Source of the DNA: Alopecurus myosuroides
Lineage: Eukaryota > Streptophyta > Magnoliopsida > Poales > Poaceae
Reading direction: 5' to 3'
DNA length: 64,000 bases
Assembly (NCBI GenBank): GCA_028641055.1
Contig: CM054061.1
Coordinates: forward strand, 31,793,523 to 31,857,522
The first letter of the stretch is position 1. Each line of letters begins with the position of its first letter. The position numbers were made by a program, and so were the translations under genes. Shown here piece by piece: positions 51,824 through 62,753 of the stretch. The notes beneath the pieces were generated by a model, which did no database searches, had not been told where the DNA came from, and was given only the letters and a program-made list of their open reading frames with translations.

Positions 51824-54800
51824 TGTCACACCCCAGATTTGGGACACTTGTAACACATGAGGGAGACCATTTTGTGAGACAACAAAAACTTTTTAATGCC
51901 CTTGTGTAATCCAACATTATTTATTGAACTATGGTTATCTATGCAATAAAAGCACACTTGATTCAAAAATCATTCACTTTGTTTCTGATGTTTTCTAAAT
52001 ATTTCTGAATTGTTTTCCACCTGGTGTTTCAAAAGTTGTTCATCAAAATTCTTGTGTCAATGTTGAAATCAACTTATAATTAATATTTTGTTTGATTAGA
52101 ACCAAGAAAAAAAAATTGGCATAAGATTAATCCAATGTTTTCCTTAGGGATTTCTATTAAAAACCATTTCTGAAAAATAATCCAATTAGGTGTTTTTCAC
52201 CCTTGTTATCTATATGCTAGAGAGTCGCATTTTGTGTTTTCTTGGCATGGATGTGATCTCTATTATATGGACTACAAATTGGTTAACTTGGTTTAAAAAT
52301 TGGAATCACAGAAACAATCAATTGCTTGATGATGTTGTGTTAAGAAAATAAGACAGATTTTTTGATTTTTAGAAAACAGAGAAAAACCCAAACTAGATGT
52401 TTTTCCACTTTGTTTTCATTGATCATTTCAATTTCAAATTTGGTTTCTTTTGTTGTTTGTGAAAGTATAAATGTTGCTTAACAGAACCATACTTGAAAAA
52501 CAAAATTTGAATAAGTTTTGGTTCATGAAAACAACTAAAACATTTGGCAAATCCACTCTGTAAACCAACACTTAGAAAAATTCTATGTCTGAAAACTGAA
52601 ACTGATTTTTTTCAGAAAACAGTGAGTTCGCTAAAAATTCAAATGATCATAACTTTTGATTGAGTGAACCAAATGTTGCACGGTTTGGAGCTTCTAGAAT
52701 CCTAGTCAGCACCCATTCTTTTCAACCCTTAGCCGGCAAGTTTTTTTTTACCAGAGAGGGAGAGAGAGAGTGATCTTCAGAGGTGAAAACGGGCGCGTGC
52801 AGTATGGGCACGACCTGACAGGCTCGCCCCTGTCGCGTGCCACAGTGTCACCCCGCCATTTTCCTTCGATTTTCTTCGCCCCTTGGCCTTTGACCCGCCT
52901 AGTCGTGCCCCTCGCCACGCCCAAGAGCCAAATGGCACGGCATGGGCATGCCAGAGCGCGCATGGGCGCGTCTCACTGACGCCCGTGGCCACTCGGGCGT
53001 GCACACTGCCGCCCCGCCCCTATAAAGCCATGCCAAGGCCCCTTCCCTTGCTACTACACGCCCATTCACTCACTCACTCTCCCCAGCCACCGCAATGAGC
53101 TCGAGAAGCCACTAGCTAGCCGGAATCGCCTGAGAACCACCGCGGCCACCGCGGACAGTCGAGGGGCAATACTCGCGCCTCGGGCCATCCCAGCCCTTCC
53201 CGTCCTTCTTATTGTGTTCCCCACCCTCCGTAGACCGTGCCTGACGTTCCCCGTGGTTCCTCGTTTGCAAGGACGCCGGAGAGCACGTCGGAGCCGCCGC
53301 GGGACACCTGCACGGCGCCGTTGATTGGAGCTACACCGAGCCACGATCTCCGTGCCCCTGCACATCCCCGAGCCTCTCCGAGCTCATCGACCACTCGCCA
53401 CCGTTCTGCAAGCCCCCTAGGTGAGCTATTTTGTCCTAGCTCGCCGCCGGCCACGCGCGCTCTCGTCGGGAGAGAAAGAAAAGAGAGAGAGAGAGAGAAG
53501 GAGACGATGACCGCGTGCCGTAGATCTAAAGATCTACGGCCACGTTTGAATTGCAAACCGGTACGCGTTCTTCACGCGCGCCGTGGAAGCGAGGCGGGCC
53601 GTGGAGCGCTAACGGGCCGCGCGCCCGTGTGCTGCTCAGCCCGCGACAGTTTTGTTTTTCTTTTTCTAAAATGAATTGAAATTGCTGTTTTGCTTTAATC
53701 GTGTAAAAAAATGTTAAGCTCAAAAATAAAATGAACCAAAATTACTTGAGGTGTGTGAACGAAATCTTGAACGGATGCAACTTGCAGAACTGGATTTGAA
53801 TCTTGTATGAACGAATGAAATTTTTTGAACTGAGCAGTGTCTGTTAAGGAAAAATGAAATAATTTTTGATTGGAATGGTTAAAATGTGCAAACTAAACTT
53901 TCTGGAGTATCCCTTGACGATATCTACCAGTAGAACTTGACCTCACCTCAAGGTGAGCTACCATTTGGAAATGGAATCCACTTTGGTAAAAGTCCAGTAG
54001 CCTGTTCTGTGATTTTTAGGATTTATTTTACAACACTTTTTGAGGTGAATCAGATTGGATCTGTTAGATATTTGATAGATCTATGATATCCTAGCTTTGT
54101 GTGATTTTTAGAACACTAGATTTATTTTGGCAATAGATCTAAGTTTTTGTACTTTTCTGTTAGAAATGAAATGTGTAGATTTGATTTGTAAATAATTGCT
54201 TGCTAGTGTTATTCTGTTTTCTAGCATGCTTAAATGTTGTGTTGAGTGTTCTCATGTTGTTTCCTCACAGATATACCATGTTAGAAAGTTTATGCATGTT
54301 TAGGGTTTGTTTGAAACTAGTATGAGCATAGGAGTAATGTCTAGTTTATTTCTATTTAATTTTGTAGATGGAAATGCTTAGCTAAATTTTTGTCCAAGCT
54401 TTTATGAGTATTTTTACATGGATCCAGTACCATTTTGGTACTGGTTATTGCTTTTTTTCATATCTGTTTGAATGCATGTTGTTCCTTAGAGATGCATGTG
54501 TAGGTTTAATTATTTAATGTCCATAGTATTGTTTTTCACTAGGATAGCTAGTAGTATTTTTTATAGGAAATTATTTTGTTTCCACAAGTTGGACCAGAGG
54601 GTAAATACCTCTTAAATGACATGAAAAACTTAGTGTAACACCCACTGATTCCATCTCATTTGGTTGAGAAATGATTTATCTCAACCATAGTAGTGTAGTA
54701 ATAATAATGAATATTATTCTTTTTAGTGTATGCTTGTGTAGATTTGATTGGTGAACTTGTGTGTTATTTTTGTGGGTTCATTGCTTGCTGTATGTTATAG

Positions 54801-55464
54801 TTGAGTGTAATTGCTTGCTTAGTTTGGTTCTGATTGAGTGTTATTACTTTTATTTTACGACGATAGAAACCGAAAAAGAGGTAGTTGGAGCAGGAGGTTA
54901 TTACTACCACTCCTGTTGTGATCACGAGCAAGACCCTCGTTTCCTCCAAGGCAAGCCATCCTTAAAGCTTGCTGTTATTTCCTACTTATCATTATCTACC
55001 ATGCATTATCTACTTCTGAAGTTTTCAAAAACTTGATTACCAAAACCTATTTTTATTGAGTGAACATTACTATTAATATTATATAGTATATTATCACTTT
55101 GCCATTAGTCAACTTGGTGTTACCAAGCCTTTAGCCACCATAAGGTATATAAATACCACCTAAGATAATAATCTTGAGTCCCTAAGTGGACACTTTTAAA
55201 ATGTGCTTTTGCAAACAAAATGGTTCTATGAAAAGTCCACGGTGGAAAGGCGGGACCTTGTTCACCGGGGGAGCTAAAGAGTTGTTTTCAAATGTTTTCC
55301 AAAAGGCACATAACCTAGTCTTTGCTGGACAACCAAGAAGTACTCTCACTCTACCCCAACATGGGTACGGGGCCTATCCAGATGCTTGAGCTTGTTAGTG
55401 TGTGTTTTATTCCAAGAGGCTATAGAGAGGATGATTCTCTGAACCGAAGTGTCGCCAGGAGAAT
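51824..55464 (+). repeat. Diverged long LTR (left), truncated at its 3' end
   Basis: It starts tgtcacaccccagatttggg. From about 53880 onward it aligns, with many differences, to the LTR at 56647-62753. Shared stretches include aggcacataacctagtct near 55304 and gacacataacctagtct near 61489. Alignment stops at about 55464, where the sequence jumps into interior sequence; the last 1.1 kb of LTR and the primer site are absent. The GC-rich block 52770-53670, with TATA at 53021, is the promoter/leader. The frames there are not coding. Confidence 0.7.
53021..53027 (+). promoter_or_regulatory. TATA box of the left long LTR
   Basis: tataaag inside the GC-rich block (gccccgcccctataaagcc), followed by a C/A-rich leader with cattcactcactcactctcc. 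Confidence 0.6.
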
Positions 55465-55631
55465 CAGAAGAAGAATCATTTCAGAGCTACAATTTTCTCT
55501 GGAACTTCAAAGGGATACATGATTCGAGGGATAACATTGCACCAGACTAATGAAAGTTTCAGAAAGTAAGATACAAGTCTGATTCTAAACGCAGACCACT
55601 ACACTCACTCTGGTGTAGACACTAACATTGC

Positions 55632-56000
55632 CTAGCCCTCGCTGGCTGGAACCTGGTCTGACGGTGAGCTAGTCTCACCTGACGCTGAACACCGAGTCAG
55701 GCGACGGCGAAGCCCCTCTAGTCTTCCTGGCCTTGTGCCGCCAGCTTGGACCTCCACAACTGCAGCCACCGGCGCCACTGCTCGTCCTTCTTCCATCGCG
55801 GTATCACTCCTGGCGCCAGACCACCAGTCATGGATGTCCCAGGCTGCAAAGATCATGGCTAACAGGATCACCGTGACTGATCCCACTAGGCAAACACTGA
55901 AGATTAGCACGATAAGCACGTGCTCCAAGAAATTTGCTCGCTCTAACAGGGAGACATACTCCCTGAAGAAGTCTTTGATTAACTGGGAAATGAAGCTCAT
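55632..56000 (-). CDS. Antisense 122-residue putative membrane protein in the retroelement interior
   Basis: Not recognised. The N-terminus is MSFISQLIKDFFREYVSLLE. One strong membrane segment covers about residues 28-53 (HVLIVLIFSVCLVGSVTVIL then LAMIFAAW), followed by DIHDWW. The tail is charged, Arg/Glu/Ala-rich and hydrophilic (RPGRLEGLRRRLTRC) and ends SPSDQVPASEG. It runs against the element's own transcription. A TATA box on the same strand lies about 31 bases before the ATG, so the leader would be very short or a later start would be used. The second interior copy keeps the frame with one residue change (Ile to Leu) in the visible 97. It may be a captured host gene or a chance frame. 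Confidence 0.45.
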   Translation of the reverse strand: MSFISQLIKDFFREYVSLLERANFLEHVLIVLIFSVCLVGSVTVILLAMIFAAWDIHDWWSGARSDTAMEEGRAVAPVAAVVEVQAGGTRPGRLEGLRRRLTRCSASGETSSPSDQVPASEG

Positions 56001-56030
56001 CGTGTGGTGCGATTTAGAGAACCTCGGCTA

Positions 56031-56041
56031 CCTTTTTATAG
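56031..56041 (-). promoter_or_regulatory. Candidate TATA box for the antisense frame
   Basis: The minus strand reads ctataaaaagg, a good plant TATA match, ahead of the antisense ATG at 56000. The upstream sequence on that strand (56042-56350) is GC-rich, as in many grass promoters. Activity is inferred. Confidence 0.45.
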
Positions 56042-56646
56042 CAGCAAGAGCAGAGCCCTCTCCTTCATCAAGCACTACGCGGGAAAAGCCGAAGAATCCA
56101 GCTGCAGTACTCGCAAATGGCGCGAAATCACCAGCGCGCCCCTCCACCAAGTGGTCGAAGAATCGACATGTCTCACTCACAATAGTCTCGTGGCGAGGTG
56201 TCAGTCCACCCTGAGCTCAAAGTGGGCGGGACGCCCTGATGCCAAGGGTGTGTGCACCAGGAGAGAAGGCCAGGCAAGAAGAAGAAGAGAAAGAGAAAAG
56301 GGCATCGACTGCCAGGTGGGCCTGGTCCCACACGTCAGTGTATGACTCCATAGAACCCCGGGTGTACCTAGCCTCTAACTCTCTTTCTAATCGTGAGAAA
56401 AATATCGACAAGATCACTAGTTGTTTGTAGCCTCTACCCTACACAACTAGGTCTCTGTGACCCCTTATTGTGAGTATCCAGTCTTATTTTCAGGGTTGAA
56501 GCAAATTTTGGTTTTCTTAAAAGTTTAGTTAAAAGAGTGTTGTTTTTGTTAAAAAAGGAGTTTTTGTTTTTGTTGTTAAGAAAACCTTCTTCCTTGCTTT
56601 CCCTTACGAATCTCGAGGACGAGATTCATTTTAAGGGGGGAAGAGT

Positions 56647-59600
56647 TGTAACAGCCCAATTTTTGGGAGACAGGAAAACTTGTTTTTAATAACCCAAAAA
56701 TCAGGGCCAACAAAAACTTTTTAATATGTTTGACTCATGCTTGTGTTTTCCATTTCTATTTGGTTGTTGTTTGTGTTTGTGTTTGTGTTTGAGTTTGTTA
56801 TCAACTAACATTAAAACCAATGTTTTTAACTTTCCTAAAACCCAACCCTTGTGATCAAGTCATGACAAGAAAACTTATCATCTTCTTCCATCACCCTCTT
56901 TTGGCAAAAACCTTTTTGAAAATGGTTTGATTTTAAAGGAAACCCAAAGACCAATTTTGAGAAAAACAAAGGATAATTTTCAAAACTATATGAAAAGTAC
57001 TTTGGAGCTAATCATCTCCAACCTGTTTTCAACCATTATGTTTTTGCAAGTATTTCAAAAACTCTTTATCACTTCCTTCTTTTGCAAAAACAATAGAAAG
57101 GGACTATGTTATCCCTGTGTTTTACCTCAATTATATTCTTTTGGAAATAACAACTTCTGAGATGAACCTCTTATTAAAATCCACTTGTCATGATATGTAT
57201 TGATCACTACCTACAATTAACACTTGAGATAAACACCTGGAAACTAATTTGAAGAACTCAGTTGCTTGAGTGATCTTGTGTGATTTGTTATGTTACCTGC
57301 TTGTTGTGTGACCTTGTCCTGTGTTTGCTTGAGGTATTTATTTCTGTTTGTTGATAAGTGTGTGCTGTTTTAAAGATAATAAAACTTAGTAATAACAAGA
57401 TCAAGCATCTATATCATATTCCATCACATGTCCATATCATCTTCTGTTTTCTTAAAAACTTCCAACCTTGGAGACATGCCTTTATGTCAAATGTTGTTCT
57501 ATTCATCAATGTACCCTCATCTATATCATGTTTACCATCTATAATATCTATCCAAGTGGTTATCTTGTATATTGAAACTATTTTGTATCATCTATCAAAG
57601 TCCTTTTGAAGACATTCCCAAAATAATGACCATATCACCTTTGTTATGAAGCACTTTGTCCATGATACTCCAAATCCCTCCTTATTGTTTTCAGGCCCAA
57701 TGAACCTACCCTTGTCATCTTCATGACCTATACATCACCTTCATATGGTCCATTTATTTTGCTAAGGCCATTTAATTGTTCTTCCCACATGGTTTTTATC
57801 CTATTAAATAAACACTTGTTTTCACATTTTTCCACTTGGTGTCTCAAATATTTTCAAAAGAGTTGCTTATTAAAAATCACTTTTGAGACATATACTATGT
57901 ACTATCTCATCCCAACTCAAAAATATTGGTTTTAAAAGCATTTTACTATTTATTATTTTCCATTTTCCAAAAGGCCAGAAATGAACTTTAAAATATTTTG
58001 TGAAGAAAAGTATTTCCTAAAATCTTGGAAAAATTACCCAACATGCCCATGGTCATGTGGGACTAATTTATGGAAAAACATTTGCAAAGTTGTTTTGAAA
58101 ATTTTGGAGAAAACATTTAAAAACAGTTTCTGCCATTTTTGAGATTCCAAAATTTTGTGAAGGAAATATTTTCAAAAACTCTTGAGACCACCACCCCTAG
58201 GCTCCAATTTTTATTCTCTATCCAATGGACATAATTTTGCACACATGTTCTATTCAAATTATTTGTGAAAACAATCAAAAACCACTTCTGGTTAGTTTGG
58301 ACATGGTTAAATTCATGCAAGTCTTGGCCAATATTTGCACTCTCTGCATCTCACTCCAGTTCTGAGAGGTGGACAACATCCTCCCCAACCTTCTAGACAT
58401 GGTCTACCTGCTTCTCTCTCTCTCTAGCTCATCCAACCACATATGGACAAGGATGGTGCTCACCCCATTTCTCTACTCCACCCCCTCAGACCATTCCAGG
58501 CAAGGCCCTTGCGCCACCAGGCTTCTATCGAACCCGTGAACCCTCTGCGATGAGCCCTCGCTCTCTCTTTGTCTCCATCTCTCTGGTTCGTGTGCTGTCC
58601 ATGGCGTCCAGGACGCCCACGCCACGTCGCTCGCGTTCCGCCACTTGTGAAGCATGCCGAGCAGCGCGACCTTGTCTATCTGCTCCGTGAACCTCCCAGT
58701 AACGTTCCCGTGATCCTCATTCCTCCCCTCGCATCCTTCTTCTCCCTCGAGCTGCGGTCGAACACCTACGGGTGCCCCTCGTCCTCTCTGAAATCCACTC
58801 TCCTCCGACCCTCTCGACCTCGACACTCTGTCCCTTAGGCATCCACACCTCACCTGCATACCTCTAGAGAAGTTTCTTGGGCTCAATCGCCTCCGACACC
58901 CCTACCCGTGTCCGCCATGGCCAGGCTCGCCGTGTTCATCGTTTGCTTGGAGCAGACCACCTCCTCGTCTCTCGTTTCTTTCCTTAGAACCCTCATGCTT
59001 CCAATTGAATGGTGCCTCCTCCGATTCACCGAGTTTTTATTCACAGGGACGAGTTCCTCCGTGACCTCGGGTTGCATCCGTGGTACCCCCATGCGAGGAC
59101 CACGCTCCGGGTCTTCCTGCCTCGAATCGATGCGGGCAATCGATAGGCGCCACGATTTGGAGCCGTTCTACGCCCCGCACGCTTCCTGGGAAGGTTTGGA
59201 GCGGCCTACGGCGAGATCTCCGGCGAGGATCCGCCACGGGACGCCGTACCCTCTGTTTCCGCCGCCAGGTTTTGGTCACCGCCGGCTGCTGCGGACGTGG
59301 CTTCCTCGCGGCCGTCGGATCCGCATCGGGCGGGTCCATTTTGAATCAAGCTCCATCTAATCTCCGCCGTCGACTGCGGATCGGACGGTGGCTTACCGTT
59401 TGGCCACGCGCGCGCTCGCCACCGGGCCGGCCTGCCTCTGTGCGGCCCAACACCTCCAGATCTGGCCCGTTAACCAATTTTTTTTTTCTGCAGGTTGTAT
59501 TTCTTTTCTCTGCAGATATGTTTTCTGGTGTTTGCTTTAATTCAAAACAAAAATGCTATCAAGTGAATATTGCCAAACTAAAAATCACAGAACTAGATCT

Positions 59601-62600
59601 ACAAAATATTAACCACCTCCAACTTGTAGATCTGTATTTTGAGCAATAGTTTAGGAGAAATAAAATAAATGGCAGAGGTACTCTGTTTCACTATTTAATC
59701 CATAACTTGAGTTTTAGGTATCCAAAACTTGCAAACTCAACTTTTCTGAGTAGCTCTTGTTAATATCTATCTAAGGAACTTGTGTTGACTTGAGTTGTTA
59801 TGTGGAAATGGCATGCATGTTAGTTTTTAGGACAGAGAGCACTTCTGTGAATTTTTAATTTTATTGGTGATGATTTTTGAAGTGAATCCAATTGTGTTGG
59901 CTTTCTAGTGACTAGGAGCACCTCATACTAGATTTTCATGATGTTAGTAGTTACAGAATAGGATTGGTGCAATATTTAGTGATTAGCTCTTTTCTGCATT
60001 TTATTGCTATGCCCTTATTTAAATTGTGTGTTATATTATTTTGTTATAAAATTGATTCCTAGCATGTGTAGGGTATCAATACATGTTTTATTTGTGCTTG
60101 AGTGTGTCATTATCATGTTAGGAAAATGTGTGTGAAAAGCATGTTGTTGTAGTATATTTTCCATAGGGTTGTTTTCCTTGTAAAATTAGGATAAATCTTG
60201 TATTTCTTCTTATGAGTATGATGAATTTCATAAATGTTTTAGTATATTTTTATCCATAGCATAGCTACTGTTATTTTTGACTGTTATTATTTCTTGCATG
60301 ATTGGATAAGTTCTAGATCATGTTGGCATGCCATGCTAGTTGTAGGTGATTTCTGCCATAGTAGTTATATTGCATGCTTAATTTTTGAGGCATTAATTAG
60401 ATTGTTATTTTGTTATTACTAGCAGGTCTAGGTGTTGTTTTCTCTGTTATTTAGATGTCATCTTAAATATCCATCATGTTAGAATAAATCATGTTTAATG
60501 GTCTCTTATGGTTATGCATGTCTGCTTGTCTAAATAGCCTTTTTCATGTCTAGTTTTAATTGTTGTTTTGCTCCATGATTATTTTCATGCATTGAGTGAT
60601 GCCATGGTATTTTTGGTATTGTTTTGTCTCTGTTATTAGGTTGCTTAGGTACTGGTTATAGTAATTCTCCATGATTAGAAAAGCATGTGTTACTATGGGC
60701 TTGTAGTATTGCTTGATAATATTTTCCTATGCATGTATATGTGTTCCTAGGTTATTTTCTTGTTATTTTGATCATCCTCATGAATGACCAGAGAGCCATT
60801 TAACCTTATTTGAGCATGATATGAGAGTAGAACACCCACTGAACTCATGCCATTTTGGTTGAGGATCCATAACACCAATTCTAGTGCTATTCATGTGTGT
60901 TGTCTGGGCATGATTTGCTTTTTGGTGTGCACCCTAGTAAATTTTGTTGGTGAGTGTACTTATTGGATGAAATGCTTGCTGTATGTCTACATTTTAGCAA
61001 GGGCTTGCATTTGTTTGGTTCTGATTGGGTGTTTTCCTTTTTATGTTTACGACGTTAGATAACGAAGACGGTATTATTTCCCGGAGAGGTTTTTATTGCA
61101 ACTCTTGTTTATTTCAAGAGCAAGACGAAGACCAGAGCCAAGGCAAGCCATTCTAAATGCTTGCTGTTGTTTTACTTATCATTATCTATCATGCATGTTT
61201 TACTTCTGAAGTTTTACAAAAGTTTGATTCAAAAACTATTCTTTTAAGTGGACTATATCACTATCTATTTTATGTATCTAATATGCTATATCCACTCTAT
61301 AATCTTGGTGTTACCAAGCCCTTTAGACATTTTGTATCATCACTTAATCCACTTAAGTCCCCTAGTGGACATTTTAACTTGATGTTTTTGGAAAGCAAAA
61401 GCTTGGAAAGACCCCGAGGAAAGGTGGGACCTTGTCCGAGGGAGGTTTGTGAAGAAGGAAATGTTTTCGACTTGTTTTCCAAAAATGACACATAACCTAG
61501 TCTTCGCCGGACAACCAAGCCGTGCTGCCACATTACCTCAATATGGGAACGGGGTCTAGCTAATTGCTTGTCGGTGTTAGTCCGTGTCTACCTCAAAGTG
61601 CTATAGGGGTTAGAGTCCCCCGAACCGAATTGTCGCCATGAGGGAGAATGGGACATTCACAGTGTGGGATTAAGTTCACTACCGGTTGCAGCAATTGGGT
61701 CTCCTGCCATGGCGGTGTGTTGTCAGGGGAAACCGGATCGATACGGCTGACTCACTCGGTGCCGGGGAGAACAAACCCAGTTGAGGAGGTAGTCATTTAC
61801 TAGCACTAACATAGTGGATGGTTAGGACCAGTTATCCGATGTTTGCATACTGTCTCGGACAGTCCGTGGTTGTTCACGGCGGATGTACTGGATCTTGTGG
61901 ATTGTGTACACCTCTGCAGAGTAAAACTATTCAGAATAGCCGCGCCCTCGGATATGGGCAGTTGAATGGCCATGTAGCTAGTATTGTGTCAATGTTTTCA
62001 AAAAGCTGGAAAAGTGTTTTGGAACTTGTACCTGGGAGGTACGTTGAAAGGGAATGATTGTACCTTTGAGGTACCGGATAAATGATGATCTTAAAGATGT
62101 GTTTTTCCAAGAAGTTTTGCAAAGAGAAATGTTTTCTTTATCTAGAATGTTTTATAAAAACCTTGTGGACATGTTTCATCTACAAGGGAAATGAAATATC
62201 TTTTGAAGTATCTTCTTCAACAAAGGAGAATAAAACTTGTGCAACTATGATGAGTCTTAAATTCATCATGGCTAGTTGAGCCCTAATTAAAGCCTTCCTA
62301 CTACTTTTATACCTGCATACTTGCATGTTTAGCTTTCATTTAGGGTGTCTTGCAGGAGTACATTCAAACGTACTCATGAATGGTTTCGTCCCTGGCTATT
62401 GTCTTAGCCAGACTTTGAGCAGATACCCGGAGAATCTGAAGAAGATGGTGTCGCTGACGGCTATGCGAACTAGGAACGTCTCCGAGTCAGTAGCCTGTAG
62501 GTAGTCAAGGCGTGACTTGGGTTTACCACGAGTGTGTTTTGCAGTCTTCCGCTGTTTTTGGTGTGTGTTCCTGCCCTGCGTGGCAGTTGTTTTCCAACTG

Positions 62601-62753
62601 AGTCAAGTGACCAGTTGTGTAAGCCGTGTATTCGTGTAGTGGATGTTGTAATCTGCAATGCCAACTCGAGTATGTTGTTCACGACTGACTGATCATGGGA
62701 TCGTGAATGTATGCATACTGGAGGTCTCGGACTGCTAGTCTGGGGTCCCCACA
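56647..62753 (+). repeat. Very long LTR (6107 bp) between two interior copies
   Basis: It begins tgtaacagcccaattttt after a polypurine tract and ends ggggtccccaca before a primer site, so both edges behave as real LTR edges. An AT-rich start (to about 58330), a GC-rich block (58340-59470), then AT-rich sequence follow. No nested insertion with clear ends was found inside. The frames 58473-59649 and 61157-62279 show no known domains. The last 1.1 kb has GC-richer sequence (cgaaccgaattgtcgcc...) as in other long-LTR gypsy elements. Confidence 0.75.

Larger units (their letters stand above)
55465..56646 (+). other. Interior of long-LTR element, left copy (5' part deleted)
   Basis: 55465-55942 is the same as 63523-64000 apart from two substitutions that I could see. 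The right end is a purine-rich tract after tctcgaggacgagattcatt (ttttaagggggg near 56629-56640), directly before the LTR at 56647. No gag or pol. The only notable frame is antisense (55632-56000). Confidence 0.75.

Noticed and set aside
58473..59649. Frames of 89-189 codons on both strands
   Set aside because: GC-rich block of the 6.1 kb LTR. The composition shifts between frames without domains, and similar blocks occur in other LTRs.
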